Assembly: GCA_963744255.1 (NCBI GenBank)
Contig: CAVUSZ010000023.1
Coordinates: 1 to 64,000 of the forward strand
Direction of reading: 5' to 3'
From: DATEDA01 sp963744255
GTDB taxonomy: Bacteria > Pseudomonadota > Gammaproteobacteria > Burkholderiales > SG8-39
DNA: 64,000 nucleotides
Numbering within the stretch: the stretch's first letter is position 1; every line of letters starts with the position of its first letter. Under the pieces are notes generated by a model. That model saw only the letters and a list, made by a program, of their open reading frames with translations. It searched no databases and was not told where the DNA came from. Positions 24,406 to 33,851 of this stretch are shown one piece after another. A program made the position numbers and the translations under genes.

Positions 24406-25410
24406 TCAGCCGAACTGCCGCAGGAAGCGGAGATCGCCGTCGAAGAAGAGGCGCAGATCGTTGATGCCGTAGCGGAGCATCGTCAGCCGCTCCAGCCCCG
24501 AACCGAACGCGAAGCCGGTGTAGCGCTCGGGGTCGAGGCCGAAGTTCCGCACGACGGTCGGGTGAACCTGGCCCGCGCCCGATATCTCGAGCCACCGGCC
24601 GTCCTTGAATGCCATGTCGATCTCGGCGGAGGGCTCGGTGAACGGGAAGTACGACGGGCGGAAGCGGACCTGTAGGTCGTCGGTCTCGAAGAATCGCCGG
24701 AGGAAGCCGGTGTAGACGCCCTTGAGGTCGGCGAAGCTGATGCGCTCGTCGATCCACAGGCCCTCGACCTGGTGGAACATCGGCGAGTGAGTCGCGTCGC
24801 TGTCGACGCGGTACGTGCGGCCGGGCGCGATCACCTTGATCGGCGGTTTGTGCATCCGCGCGTAGCGGACCTGCATCGGGCTCGTGTGCGTGCGCAGCAG
24901 GAGCTGCAGCCCGGAGCTGTCCCGGTCCTCGACGTAGAACGTGTCCTGCATCGACCGCGCCGGATGGTTCTCCGGATTGTTGAGCGCGGTGAAGTTGTGC
25001 CAGTCGGTCTCGATCTCGGGCCCGTCGGCGACGTCGAAGCCGATCGAGCCAAAGATCGCCTCGATCCGCTTCCAGGTGCGGCTGATCGGATGGATCCCGC
25101 CGCGGCCGCACGAGCGGCCGGGGAGCGTGACGTCGAGCGCTTCTTCCGCGAGCCTTGCGTCGAGCTTCGCGCGCGCGATCGCCGCGCGGCGCTCGTCGAG
25201 CAGCCGCTCGATCTCGTCCTTCGCGACGTTGATCCGGCCGCCGCGGTCGCGCTTCTCGTCGGGCGGGAGCTTGCCGAGGCCTTTCAGCGCCGCGGTGAGG
25301 AGACCTTGCTTCCCGAGATAGCGCGCCTTGGCATTCTCGAGCCGCGGGAGGTCGTCGATCGCGGCGAACTGCGACGCCGCTTCGGCGACGATGGCGTCGA
25401 CGTCCTGCAT
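24406..25410 (-). CDS. pheS: Phenylalanine-tRNA ligase alpha subunit
   Basis: 334-residue catalytic subunit of phenylalanyl-tRNA synthetase. The N-terminal coiled coil (about 1-85) is followed by the class II core: motif 2 in GRTYRVDSDATHSPMFHQVE and motif 3 in AFGSGLERLTMLRYGI. Gene order rplT-pheS-pheT is canonical, with a 40-bp gap to rplT. Confidence 0.97.
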   Translation of the reverse strand: MQDVDAIVAEAASQFAAIDDLPRLENAKARYLGKQGLLTAALKGLGKLPPDEKRDRGGRINVAKDEIERLLDERRAAIARAKLDARLAEEALDVTLPGRSCGRGGIHPISRTWKRIEAIFGSIGFDVADGPEIETDWHNFTALNNPENHPARSMQDTFYVEDRDSSGLQLLLRTHTSPMQVRYARMHKPPIKVIAPGRTYRVDSDATHSPMFHQVEGLWIDERISFADLKGVYTGFLRRFFETDDLQVRFRPSYFPFTEPSAEIDMAFKDGRWLEISGAGQVHPTVVRNFGLDPERYTGFAFGSGLERLTMLRYGINDLRLFFDGDLRFLRQFG

Positions 25411-25450
25411 CGTGAGCTGGAGGCGGCTCGCCCGCGGGCGCCGCGCGCCC

Positions 25451-25813
25451 TCAGGCCGTGGCTTGCTTCGCCTTCGCCTGCTCGGCGAGCTTCGCGAACG
25501 CCGCCTTGTCGGCCACTGCGATATCGGCGAGCACCTTGCGGTCGATCTCGATCGACGCCTTCTTCAGGCCGTTCATGAACGCGCTGTAGCTCATGCCGCA
25601 CTGGCGGGCGGCGGCGTTGATGCGCGCAATCCAGAGCGCCCGGAACTCGCGCTTGCGGACCCGGCGGTCGCGGTAGGCGTACTGCTCCGCCTTCATGACC
25701 GCCTGCTTGGCCACGCGGAAGACGTTGCTCCGCCGTCCGCGGAAACCCTTGGCCTTGGCGATGACCTTCTTGTGCTTGGCGTGCGCGGTTACGCCGCGTT
25801 TGACTCGTGGCAT
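25451..25813 (-). CDS. rplT: 50S ribosomal protein L20
   Basis: 120-residue basic protein of the large subunit, needed early in assembly. It starts MPRVKRGVTAHAKHKKVIAK and has the conserved AYRDRRVRKREFRALWIARI. The start at 25813 is used rather than an upstream ATG because it gives the exact family N-terminus. It forms the infC-rpmI-rplT group; in other bacteria L20 represses this operon by binding the leader. Confidence 0.97.
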   Translation of the reverse strand: MPRVKRGVTAHAKHKKVIAKAKGFRGRRSNVFRVAKQAVMKAEQYAYRDRRVRKREFRALWIARINAAARQCGMSYSAFMNGLKKASIEIDRKVLADIAVADKAAFAKLAEQAKAKQATA

Positions 25814-25882
25814 GTTCCTGTCCCCCTCAATATCGCGGGAACAAGGGGGCGACACCCCCTTGCAAGTCCCCCAACCTGAATT

Positions 25883-26083
25883 TCATCGAGCGTACGGAAG
25901 CATCACGCGGACCTTGCGCTTGTCGGAATCCGACACGGCGGTGATCCCGCGGAGATGACGCTTCCGCTTGGTCGGCTTCTTGGTGAGGATGTGGCGCAGG
26001 AACGCGCGCGACCGCTTGATCCCGCCGCTGCCGCGAATGCGGAAACGCTTCGCGGCGCTCTTCTTCGTCTTGAGCTTGGGCAT
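25883..26083 (-). CDS. rpmI: 50S ribosomal protein L35
   Basis: 66-residue basic protein: MPKLKTKKSAAKRFRIRGSG at the start and RHILTKKPTKRKRHLRG in the middle are diagnostic. The ATG at 26083 was picked over longer frames by family length. It lies between infC and rplT, co-transcribed with both. Confidence 0.96.
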   Translation of the reverse strand: MPKLKTKKSAAKRFRIRGSGGIKRSRAFLRHILTKKPTKRKRHLRGITAVSDSDKRKVRVMLPYAR

Positions 26084-26189
26084 GACTGCTCCTATCTGTC
26101 CGGCAGAACCGGGTGGCTCCGGGTGGAGCGCTTCACGACCACGGCACTGCTTGTTTTCCGCTCCGCACCGAAGCGCGGAGGCTGCTGCC

Positions 26190-26777
26190 TTACTGCGAGG
26201 TGCTCGGCGTCGCGCTCTTCGCGGGCGCCGGTGCAACCTTCTTGTCCTCTTTCTTCTTCCCCTTCTTCGGCGAGAGCACCATGATCATCTGTCGCCCTTC
26301 GAGCTTCGGAAACTGCTCCACGATGCCGTAGGGCTCGAGATCCGCCTTCACCCGCTCGAGCAGGCGCACACCAAATTCCTGATGCGCCATCTCGCGGCCG
26401 CGAAACCGCAGCGTGACCTTCGTCTTGTCGCCTTCCTCGAGGAACCGGATCAGGTTGCGCAGCTTGATCTGGTAGTCGCCCTCGTCGGTTCCGGGGCGGA
26501 ACTTGATTTCCTTGACCTGGATCTGCTTCTGCTTGAGCTTCGCCTCGTGCGCCTTTTTGGCCTCGCGGTACTTGAACTTCCCGTAGTCCATGAGCTTGCA
26601 GACCGGCGGCTGCGCCGTGGGCGCGATCTCGACCAGGTCCACGTCCCGCTCTTCCGCCATCTTCAGCGCGTCTCGCGTCGCGACGATTCCGAGCTGATCC
26701 CCATTTTCCGCGACCAGCCGTACTTCTGGCGCGGTGATCTCGCCGTTCAGTCGCTGTCCCCTCGTTTCCTGTGCGAT
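26190..26777 (-). CDS. infC: Translation initiation factor IF-3
   Basis: 195-residue factor that checks start codons and keeps the 30S subunit free. The N domain (RLNGEITAPEVRLVAENGDQ) and the C domain (VKEIKFRPGTDEGDY, REMAHQEFG, EGRQMIMVLSPKK) are complete. A Lys/Ala-rich tail extends past the usual end. No ATG or GTG fits: the likely start is ATC at 26777 (IAQETRGQRLNGEI), with AAGGGGG about 8 bp before. A rare AUU/AUC start is the known autoregulatory device of infC. The gene follows thrS by 28 bp. Confidence 0.93.
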   Translation of the reverse strand: MAQETRGQRLNGEITAPEVRLVAENGDQLGIVATRDALKMAEERDVDLVEIAPTAQPPVCKLMDYGKFKYREAKKAHEAKLKQKQIQVKEIKFRPGTDEGDYQIKLRNLIRFLEEGDKTKVTLRFRGREMAHQEFGVRLLERVKADLEPYGIVEQFPKLEGRQMIMVLSPKKGKKKEDKKVAPAPAKSATPSTSQ

Positions 26778-26805
26778 GTGGTACCCCCTTGAAATGCCGA
26801 AAAAA

Positions 26806-28719
26806 TTAGGCCGCGCTTCCCGGGACCGCCTCACGTCTGAGGCGCTCGATGAGGACCGGCAGATCCATCTGTCCCAGGTCCTCGCCGCCGCGGGTGCGCA
26901 CGGCCACTTTGCCTGCAACGCGCTCCTTATCGCCAACGATGAGCTGATAGGGCAGCTTCTGCAAGCTATGTTCGCGGATTTTATAGGTGATTTTCTCGTT
27001 CCTCAAGTCCGCGTCGACGCGGAATCCGGCCGCCTTCAAGTCATCCGCGACTCGTGCCGCGTACTCGGCCTGATGCTCGGAAATGTTCAGGACGACGGCC
27101 TGGACCGGCGCGAGCCAAAGCGGCATTGCACCGGAATAGTGCTCGAGCAGGATGCCGATGAAGCGTTCCATCGAGCCGACGATCGCCCGGTGGAGCATCA
27201 CCGGGACCTTACGCGAGTTGTCTTCGGCGACGTACTCGGCCCCGAGGCGTTCGGGCATGGTGAAGTCGACCTGCATGGTCCCGCATTGCCAGACCCGGCC
27301 GATCGCGTCCTTCAGCGAGTACTCGATCTTCGGCCCGTAGAACGCCCCTTCGCCCGGCGCGGTTTCGAACTCGCAACCGGAGCGCTGCAACGACTCGACG
27401 AGCGCGGCTTCGGCCTTGTCCCACAGCGCGTCGGCCCCGACGCGCTTGGGCGGGCGCGTCGCGATCCGGTAGATCACGTCGGTGAAGCCGAAGTCGCGGT
27501 AGACCTGTTGCAGGAGCGCAGTGAACGCGACGCACTCGCCGAGAATCTGGTCCTCGGTGCAGAAGATGTGGCCGTCGTCCTGGGTGAAGGCTCGCACCCG
27601 CATGATGCCGTGGAGCGAGCCCGAAGGCTCGTTCCGGTGGCAATTGCCGAACTCGCCGTAACGCAGCGGCAAGTCGCGGTAGCTGTGCAGCCGCGAACGG
27701 TAGATCTGGATGTGCCCCGGGCAGTTCATCGGCTTGATGGCGTAGTCGCGATTCTCCGACGACGTCGTGAACATGTTCTCCTTGAAGTTGTCCCAGTGCC
27801 CGGACCGCTCCCACAGGCTGCGCTCGATGATCTGGGGCGCGCGCACTTCCTGGTAGCCGTTGTCGCGATAGACGCGCCGCATGTACTGCTCGACGGCCTG
27901 CCAGATCGTCCAGCCCTTCGGATGCCAGAAGATCATCCCCGGTGCCTCTTCCTGGGTATGGAAGAGATCGAGCTGCGTCCCGAGGCGGCGGTGGTCGCGC
28001 TTTTCCGCCTCCTCGAGCATGTGGAGGTACGCGTCCTGGTCCTCCTTCTTCGCCCACGCCGTGCCGTAGATGCGCTGGAGCATCTCGTTCTTCGAGTCGC
28101 CGCGCCAGTAGGCGCCCGCGACTTTCATCAGCTTGAACACCTTCAGCTTGCCGGTGGACGGCACGTGCGGACCGCGGCAGAGATCGACGAAGCCGCCCTC
28201 GCGATACAGCGTGATCGGCTCGCCCGCGGGGATCGAGGCGATGATCTCGGCCTTGTAGTGCTCGCCGATCAATGTGAAGAATTCGACCGCCTTGTCGCGC
28301 TCCCACGCCTCGCACGCGACCGGGAGATCCTGCTTGACGAGCTCCGCCATCTTCTTCTCGATCGTCGCCAGGTCCTCGGGCGTGAACGGCCGCTTGAACG
28401 AGAAGTCGTAGTAGAAGCCGTTCTCGATCACCGGGCCGATCGTCACCTGCGCGTCGGGGAACAGCTCCTTGACCGCGTAGGCGAGGAGGTGCGCCGTCGA
28501 GTGGCGGATGATCTCGAGCCCGTCCTTGTCCTTGTCGGTGACGATCGCGACCTCGGCATCGCGGTCGACGCGATACGAGATGTCGACGAGCTTGCCGCCC
28601 ACGCGGCCGGCGATCGCGGCGCGCGCCAGCCCGGCGCCGATGGACTGCGCGATCTCGGCGACCGTGACTGGTCCGGGAAAGGGCTTGCTCGAGCCGTCCG
28701 GAAGACGAATGTTCACCAT
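26806..28719 (-). CDS. thrS: Threonine-tRNA ligase
   Basis: 637-residue synthetase. TGS domain (about 1-62), editing domain with zinc-type motif HSTAHLLAYAVKELFPDAQ, catalytic core with the zinc Cys in PMNCPGHIQIY, motif 2 near RYGEFGNCHRNEPSGSLHG, and the C-terminal anticodon domain (about 535-637, ADLRNEKITYKIREHSLQ). The start at 28719 gives the family N-terminus MVNIRLPDGS; the longer frame to 28821 crosses a terminator. It heads the thrS-infC-rpmI-rplT-pheST-ihfA cluster. Confidence 0.97.
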   Translation of the reverse strand: MVNIRLPDGSSKPFPGPVTVAEIAQSIGAGLARAAIAGRVGGKLVDISYRVDRDAEVAIVTDKDKDGLEIIRHSTAHLLAYAVKELFPDAQVTIGPVIENGFYYDFSFKRPFTPEDLATIEKKMAELVKQDLPVACEAWERDKAVEFFTLIGEHYKAEIIASIPAGEPITLYREGGFVDLCRGPHVPSTGKLKVFKLMKVAGAYWRGDSKNEMLQRIYGTAWAKKEDQDAYLHMLEEAEKRDHRRLGTQLDLFHTQEEAPGMIFWHPKGWTIWQAVEQYMRRVYRDNGYQEVRAPQIIERSLWERSGHWDNFKENMFTTSSENRDYAIKPMNCPGHIQIYRSRLHSYRDLPLRYGEFGNCHRNEPSGSLHGIMRVRAFTQDDGHIFCTEDQILGECVAFTALLQQVYRDFGFTDVIYRIATRPPKRVGADALWDKAEAALVESLQRSGCEFETAPGEGAFYGPKIEYSLKDAIGRVWQCGTMQVDFTMPERLGAEYVAEDNSRKVPVMLHRAIVGSMERFIGILLEHYSGAMPLWLAPVQAVVLNISEHQAEYAARVADDLKAAGFRVDADLRNEKITYKIREHSLQKLPYQLIVGDKERVAGKVAVRTRGGEDLGQMDLPVLIERLRREAVPGSAA

Positions 28720-28786
28720 GCGTTCATTCTCCGGTCCATGCCGCGCGGACGCGCCTGGACGGAACTTGCGAGAGCCGCTTCCAGCC

Positions 28787-28810
28787 AAAAAAAAATGCGG
28801 GCGAGCCGCA
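28787..28810 (-). terminator. Rho-independent terminator after tRNA-Val
   Basis: On the minus strand TGCGG-CTCGC-CCGCA is followed directly by nine T residues. It lies between the leftward tRNA-Val gene and thrS, so it ends the tRNA transcript and separates it from the thrS operon. Confidence 0.85.
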
Positions 28811-28902
28811 CTTTCTGCCACGTGACGTGCTCCACCGCAGTGCTTTCAACCGCCCTCGGTTCGCGTTCGCGATGTCACGTGCCTGCCTCCTTCGGGGAAA
28901 TC

Positions 28903-28979
28903 TGGTAGGCGCGATTGGACTCGAACCAACGACCCCTACCATGTCAAGGTAGTGCTCTAACCAGCTGAGCTACGCGCCT
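28903..28979 (-). tRNA. tRNA-Val (anticodon GAC)
   Basis: 77-nt cloverleaf on the minus strand, from AGGCGCG (28979) to CGCGCCT-A-CCA (28903). The D arm reads GCTCAGCTGGTTAGAGC, the anticodon stem CTACC/GGTAG encloses TTGACAT with GAC, and the T arm has GGTTCGAGTCC. The CCA end is encoded. Confidence 0.96.
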
Positions 28980-29024
28980 GAAGGGGTGAGATTCTAGCCG
29001 ACCGGGCGCTCCGGCGCCAAACGT

Positions 29025-30695
29025 TCACGCGCCACGCGCTGCGGCCCCGAGCATCTCCGCCGCGTGCCTGCGCGTGGTCGCCGTGATCTCCACCCCGCCC
29101 AGCATGCGGGCGATCTCCTCGATCCGCGCCTTGTCGTCGAGCGGGACGACGCGGCTCCGGGTGGCGCCGCTTGCGGTCGTCTTCGCAACGGACCACTGTT
29201 GCGCGGCCTGGGCGGCGACCTGCGGAAGGTGCGTGACGCAGAGGACCTGCCGCTCCGCGCCGAGCGTCCGCAGCTTCCTGCCCACGACCTCGGCGACTGC
29301 GCCGCCGATGCCGGCGTCGACCTCGTCGAAGATCAGGGTCGGCACCGCTGCGCTCTTCGCGGTGATCACCTGAACCGCGAGGCCGATGCGCGAGAGCTCG
29401 CCGCCCGAGGCAACTTTCGCCAGCGGCTGCGGCGGCGTGCCCGGGTTCGCGGCGACCATGAATTCCACTGTTTCGTTCCCGCCCGAACCGCCGTCCTCGA
29501 CGGGGCGGAGCGCGATCTCGATGCGCCCGCCGGCCATCGCGAGCTCCTTCATCGCCGCCGTCACTTGCCGCGCCAGCCTCGCGGCCGCCTCCTTGCGCGA
29601 TGCCGAGAGCCCTGCGGCCAGCTCTGCGTACCGCGCCTTCGCCGTCGCCTCCCGCGCCCGCAGGGCGACGACGTCCGAGGCCCCCTCCAGCTCCGTGAGC
29701 CGGGCCGTGAGCCGCTCCGCAAGCTCGATCAGCGAGTCGGGGCTCACCTTGAACTTGCGCGCGGTCGAATGGATCGCGTCGACTCGCCGCTCGACCTCGT
29801 CCAGCCGCTGCGGATCGAGCTCCACCCGCCCGGCGTAACGACGCAGGGCATGCACCGCCTCGTCGAGCTGCGCCGCTGCCCCCTCGAGGAGCTCGAGCGG
29901 CTCGCTCAGCGCGGCGTCATACGCATTGAGGGCACGCAGCTTCACCGCGGCCGCCGCCAGTGCCCTCGCGGCCGAGCCATCGGATTCCGACAGCGCGTCG
30001 AGCGCGCCCTGCACGCCTTCGATCAGGCTCGCCGCGTGCGCAAGCCGGCTCTGCTCGGCCTGCACGCGGTCCCACTCGCCGGGTTTCACTCCGAGCTTCT
30101 TCAGCTCGTCGATCTGCCAGGCGACGCCTTCGCGCTCGGCGGTGCGCGTCGCCGCGTTCGTTTCGTGATCGGCGCGTGCCCGGGCCAGCTGTTGCCAGTC
30201 GCGGAACGCCACTCCGACGTCACGCGCGAGCAGCGCGAGCCCGGCATGCGCGTCGAGCAGGTCGCGCTGCGCCGCCGGCCTCGTCAGCGACTGGTGCGCG
30301 TGCTGGCCGTGGATGTCGACCAGCCGCTCGCTGACCTCGGCGAGCTGCTGGATGGTGGCGGCGGTGCCGTTCACGAACCCGCGCGAGCGGCCGCCCCGCT
30401 CCACGACGCGGCGCAGCAGCAGCCGCCCCGCATCGCCTTCGAGCGCGGCATCGGTGAGCCACTGCCGCACTTCCGGAAGCCGCTCGAGCGCGAACTCGGC
30501 AGTCACCTCGGCGCGCTCGCAGCCCGCGCGGATGACGGTGGGGTCGGCCCGCTCGCCGAGCGCGAGCGCGAGGGCGTCGATCAGGATGGACTTGCCGGCG
30601 CCGGTTTCGCCGGTGAGTGCGGTGAAGCCCGGCTCGAACTCGAGATCGAGCCGGTCGACGATGGCGAAATCCCTGATCGCGAGCGCGACGAGCAC
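29025..30695 (-). CDS. recN: DNA repair protein RecN
   Basis: 556-residue SMC-like ATPase for double-strand break repair. Walker A is ALTGETGAGKSILIDALALA (about 28-47). Two coiled-coil arms fill the middle (about 150-370). Near the C-terminus come the ABC signature region KVASGGELSRIGLAVQ and Walker B in TLIFDEVDAGIGG, then VLCVTHLPQVAAQA. Full length. It lies 6 bp after nadK on the same strand, a usual nadK-recN pair. Confidence 0.96.
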   Translation of the reverse strand: MLVALAIRDFAIVDRLDLEFEPGFTALTGETGAGKSILIDALALALGERADPTVIRAGCERAEVTAEFALERLPEVRQWLTDAALEGDAGRLLLRRVVERGGRSRGFVNGTAATIQQLAEVSERLVDIHGQHAHQSLTRPAAQRDLLDAHAGLALLARDVGVAFRDWQQLARARADHETNAATRTAEREGVAWQIDELKKLGVKPGEWDRVQAEQSRLAHAASLIEGVQGALDALSESDGSAARALAAAAVKLRALNAYDAALSEPLELLEGAAAQLDEAVHALRRYAGRVELDPQRLDEVERRVDAIHSTARKFKVSPDSLIELAERLTARLTELEGASDVVALRAREATAKARYAELAAGLSASRKEAAARLARQVTAAMKELAMAGGRIEIALRPVEDGGSGGNETVEFMVAANPGTPPQPLAKVASGGELSRIGLAVQVITAKSAAVPTLIFDEVDAGIGGAVAEVVGRKLRTLGAERQVLCVTHLPQVAAQAAQQWSVAKTTASGATRSRVVPLDDKARIEEIARMLGGVEITATTRRHAAEMLGAAARGA

Positions 30696-30701
30696 CGCGC
30701 C

Positions 30702-31601
30702 TCAGCCCGGATTTTCCGTCCAGTGCAGCTTTTCACGCAGCATGTTGTAGTACCGGTACCCCTCGGGATGCACGAGCTTTGCCGCGTGCGGCGCGCGACG
30801 CGTGGTGATGCAGTCGCCTTCGACGAGCTCGATTTGCGGCTGGCCGTCGGTCTGCAGCCGGGCGTCGGCGCCGCGCTTGAGCGCGACTTCCACCACGCAC
30901 GAGTCGCTCACCGCGATCGGGCGGTTGGAAAGCGTGTGCGGAGAGATCGGCACCAGTGCGAGCGCCGGCACCGTCGGCTGGATGATCGGCCCGTTCGCCG
31001 ACAGCGCGTAGGCCGTGGATCCGGTGGGCGTCGCGACGATCAGCCCGTCGGAGCGCAGGTCGTACACGAACTCGCCATCGACGCGCACCACCAGCTCGAT
31101 CAGCCGGCCGCTCGCGCCCTTGTTGACGACGACGTCGTTGAGCGCACTCGTCGCGAAGATCGCCTTCCCGGCGCGCACGACCTCGGTGGCAAGCATCGTC
31201 CGTGCCTCGAGTGCGTAACGTCCGTCGAGGATGCTGCCGAGCGTCTCGTTCATCGCGTCGAGCACGATGTCGGTCATGAACCCGAGCCGGCCCTGGTTGA
31301 CGCCGACGAGGGGCACGCCCGAGGCGGCCAGGGCCCGCGCCGCCGACAGCATCGTGCCGTCGCCGCCGAGCACGACGGCGAGGTCGGCACGCGCGCCGAT
31401 TCCGGCGTAGTCGACGAGCGGAAACTCCGCCACGCCCGACTCGGCCGCCGTCTCCTGCTCGAGCAGTACCGTGCATCCCCGGCCGGTGAGGAACGACCCG
31501 AGCCCGCGGAGGGGCGTGGCGACGTCCTGGCTCTTGTAGCGGCCGATCAGCGCGACGGTCCTGAAGACGGCGGGCTTGAAGGAGGAAGACACGGGCACCA
31601 T
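30702..31601 (-). CDS. nadK: NAD kinase
   Basis: 299-residue ATP-NAD kinase that makes NADP+. The diagnostic motifs are present: VVLGGDGTMLSAARAL (GGDGT), LGFMTDI, and VATPTGSTAYALSANGPII. The C-terminus EGDCITTRRAPHAAKLVHPE is typical. It is divergent from hrcA (51-bp gap) and precedes recN. Confidence 0.96.
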   Translation of the reverse strand: MVPVSSSFKPAVFRTVALIGRYKSQDVATPLRGLGSFLTGRGCTVLLEQETAAESGVAEFPLVDYAGIGARADLAVVLGGDGTMLSAARALAASGVPLVGVNQGRLGFMTDIVLDAMNETLGSILDGRYALEARTMLATEVVRAGKAIFATSALNDVVVNKGASGRLIELVVRVDGEFVYDLRSDGLIVATPTGSTAYALSANGPIIQPTVPALALVPISPHTLSNRPIAVSDSCVVEVALKRGADARLQTDGQPQIELVEGDCITTRRAPHAAKLVHPEGYRYYNMLREKLHWTENPG

Positions 31602-31651
31602 TACATCATGACTCGCGGGGGCGCTGTCGGCGCCGAGCGGGTGTTGCTAGA

Positions 31652-32683
31652 ATGCCCCTCATGATGGACCAGCGCGCGCAGATCCTCCTGAAGACGTTGA
31701 TCGAGCGCTACATTGCCGACGGCGAGCCGGTCGGCTCGCGCGCGCTCTCGAAGTACTCCGGCCTCGAGCTGAGCCCGGCAACGGTGCGCAACGTCATGTC
31801 CGACCTCGAGGAAATGGGCTTCATCGCGAGCCCGCATACCTCCGCCGGTCGGGTTCCCACCTCGCGCGGGTATCGCATCTTCGTCGACTCGCTCCTCACG
31901 ATCAAGCCGCTCGACCAGTCCGATCTCGGGCAGCTGGAGGGCAACCTTCATCCCGACCACCCGCAGCAGCGGGTGATCAGCCAGGCCTCTCAGCTCCTGT
32001 CGGAGCTCACGCGGTTTGCCGGGGTCGTGATGGCGCCGCGCCGCCGCAGCCCGGCGTTCCGTCACATCGAGTTCCTGTCGCTCTCCGAGAAGCGGGTGCT
32101 CCTGATCATCGTGACGCCCGAAGGCGACGTGCAGAACCGCATCCTCGTGACCGAGAAGTCGTTCACGCCAGCCGAGCTGGCGATGGCCGGGAACTTCCTG
32201 AACCAGCATTACGCGGGGCTCACGTTCGACGAGATCCGCCGCCGGATCCACGACGAGCTCCGCCAGCTGCGCGAGGACATGACGGGGCTGATGCAGCTCG
32301 CGCTCGAGGCGAGCGATCAGGCGCTCACGGAGAGCGCCGAAAGCTACGTGATCTCCGGCGAGCGCAACCTGCTCGACTCCGCCGACCTGGCGTCCAACAT
32401 GGGGCGCCTCAGGGAGTTGTTCGAGCTCTTCGAGCGCAAGACGCTCCTGGTGCAGCTGCTCGAAGTGAGCCAGCGCGCACAGGGCGTGCAGATCTTCATC
32501 GGCGGGGAGTCGGGGATTGCGTCGCTCGACGAGTGCAGCGTGGTCGCCGCGCCCTACGAGGTCGACGGACAGGTCGTCGGCACGGTCGGCGTGATCGGGC
32601 CGACGCGCATGGCCTACGAGCGCGTGATCCCGATCGTCGACATCACCGCCAGGCTCCTGTCGAGCGCCTTGTCGCAGCACTGA
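31652..32683 (+). CDS. hrcA: Heat-inducible repressor HrcA
   Basis: 343-residue repressor of class I heat-shock genes; it binds CIRCE and needs GroE for activity. The winged-helix start (GEPVGSRALSKYSGLELSPA, TVRNVMSDLEEMGF, HTSAGRVPTSRGYR) and the GAF-like C-terminal domain (GESGIASLDECSVVAAPYE) are complete. The first ATG at 31652 overlaps a good -10 box (TAGAAT, 31648-31653), so the ATG at 31661 is the more likely start, perhaps on a leaderless message. No CIRCE is visible upstream of grpE or elsewhere here, so its operator is probably at groESL outside the window. Confidence 0.95.
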   Translation: MPLMMDQRAQILLKTLIERYIADGEPVGSRALSKYSGLELSPATVRNVMSDLEEMGFIASPHTSAGRVPTSRGYRIFVDSLLTIKPLDQSDLGQLEGNLHPDHPQQRVISQASQLLSELTRFAGVVMAPRRRSPAFRHIEFLSLSEKRVLLIIVTPEGDVQNRILVTEKSFTPAELAMAGNFLNQHYAGLTFDEIRRRIHDELRQLREDMTGLMQLALEASDQALTESAESYVISGERNLLDSADLASNMGRLRELFELFERKTLLVQLLEVSQRAQGVQIFIGGESGIASLDECSVVAAPYEVDGQVVGTVGVIGPTRMAYERVIPIVDITARLLSSALSQH

Positions 32684-32739
32684 GGCGCCGAGTCTGGAGC
32701 CCGGCGCAACGCCCCGCGACCGCCGACTCCGTACCGCCG

Positions 32740-33840
32740 ATGCCCTTCCGCCCCGAGCCCGCGCACCGGCACGGCACGATCGCGAGCACCGCGATCCTGC
32801 TCATCAACCTGGGCACGCCGGAGGCACCCACGACCGCGGCAGTCAGGCGCTACCTGCGCGAGTTCCTGTCCGACCGCCGCGTGGTCGAGATCCCGCGAGC
32901 GATCTGGAACCCGATCCTGCACGGTCTCGTCCTCACGACGCGGCCCCGGCGCTCGGCCGCCCGTTACGCCGCGATCTGGACCCCCGACGGCTCACCGCTC
33001 AGGCTGTACACGCAGCGTCAGGCGAAGCTGCTGCAGGGGCTGCTGGGTGAGCGCCTGCGGGCCCCGCTCGTGGTCGACTACGCGATGCGCTACGGCGAGC
33101 CGTCGGTCCCGACGGTCCTCGAGAAGATCAAGCGCTCGGGCTGCGAGCGTCTGCTCGTCCTGCCGCTCTACCCGCAGTACGCGGCGAGCACCACCGCGAC
33201 GGCGCTCGATCGCGTGTCGGCGACGCTCGCGCAGACGCGCAACGTGCCCGAGCTCCGTATCGTGAAGCACTTCCACGATCATCCGGCATACATCCGCGCG
33301 CTCGGCGACCTCGCGCGAGACTACTGGCGAGCGAATGGGCGGCCCGATTCGCTCGTGATGAGCTTTCACGGGTTGCCGCAATACACCCTCGACCGCGGTG
33401 ACCCCTATCACTGCGAATGCCAGAAGACCGCGCGCCTCCTCGCCGCCGATCTCGAGCTTCCCGAGGGGTCGTGGCAGATCGCGTTCCAGTCGCGGTTCGG
33501 GCGGGCGGCGTGGCTCAAGCCCTACACCGCGAGCGTGCTCGAGGACCTGGCGCGGAAGCGCCGCCGCGTCGACGTCATCTGCCCCGGCTTCGTCGCCGAC
33601 TGCCTCGAAACGCTCGAGGAGATCGGGATCGAGGGCAAAGCGGCTTTCCGCGCCGCCGGCGGCACGGAACTGCGTCTGCTGCCCTGCCTCAACGACCGCC
33701 CCGGCTGGATCGAGGCCCTCGGGGCGATCGCGCGCGACCACCTCGGCGGCTGGGTCGGCGAGGGCCACGACCGGGCGACGGCGGAAGCGGCGGCGCGGGC
33801 GAGCGCTGCGCGCGCGAAGCGACTCGGCGCGACCGCGTAG
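32740..33840 (+). CDS. hemH: Ferrochelatase
   Basis: 366-residue enzyme that inserts Fe2+ into protoporphyrin IX, the last step of haem synthesis. It has AILLINLGTPEAPT, LYPQYAASTTATALD, the catalytic His in VMSFHGLPQYTLDRGDPYH, FQSRFGRAAWLKPYT and the CPGFVADCLETLEEIG box. There are Cys residues but no clear [2Fe-2S] ligand set. The ATG at 32740 was chosen by homology; no strong ribosome-binding site is seen. It follows hrcA by 56 bp, an order common in betaproteobacteria. Confidence 0.95.
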   Translation: MPFRPEPAHRHGTIASTAILLINLGTPEAPTTAAVRRYLREFLSDRRVVEIPRAIWNPILHGLVLTTRPRRSAARYAAIWTPDGSPLRLYTQRQAKLLQGLLGERLRAPLVVDYAMRYGEPSVPTVLEKIKRSGCERLLVLPLYPQYAASTTATALDRVSATLAQTRNVPELRIVKHFHDHPAYIRALGDLARDYWRANGRPDSLVMSFHGLPQYTLDRGDPYHCECQKTARLLAADLELPEGSWQIAFQSRFGRAAWLKPYTASVLEDLARKRRRVDVICPGFVADCLETLEEIGIEGKAAFRAAGGTELRLLPCLNDRPGWIEALGAIARDHLGGWVGEGHDRATAEAAARASAARAKRLGATA

Positions 33841-33851
33841 GGAGACACGCG

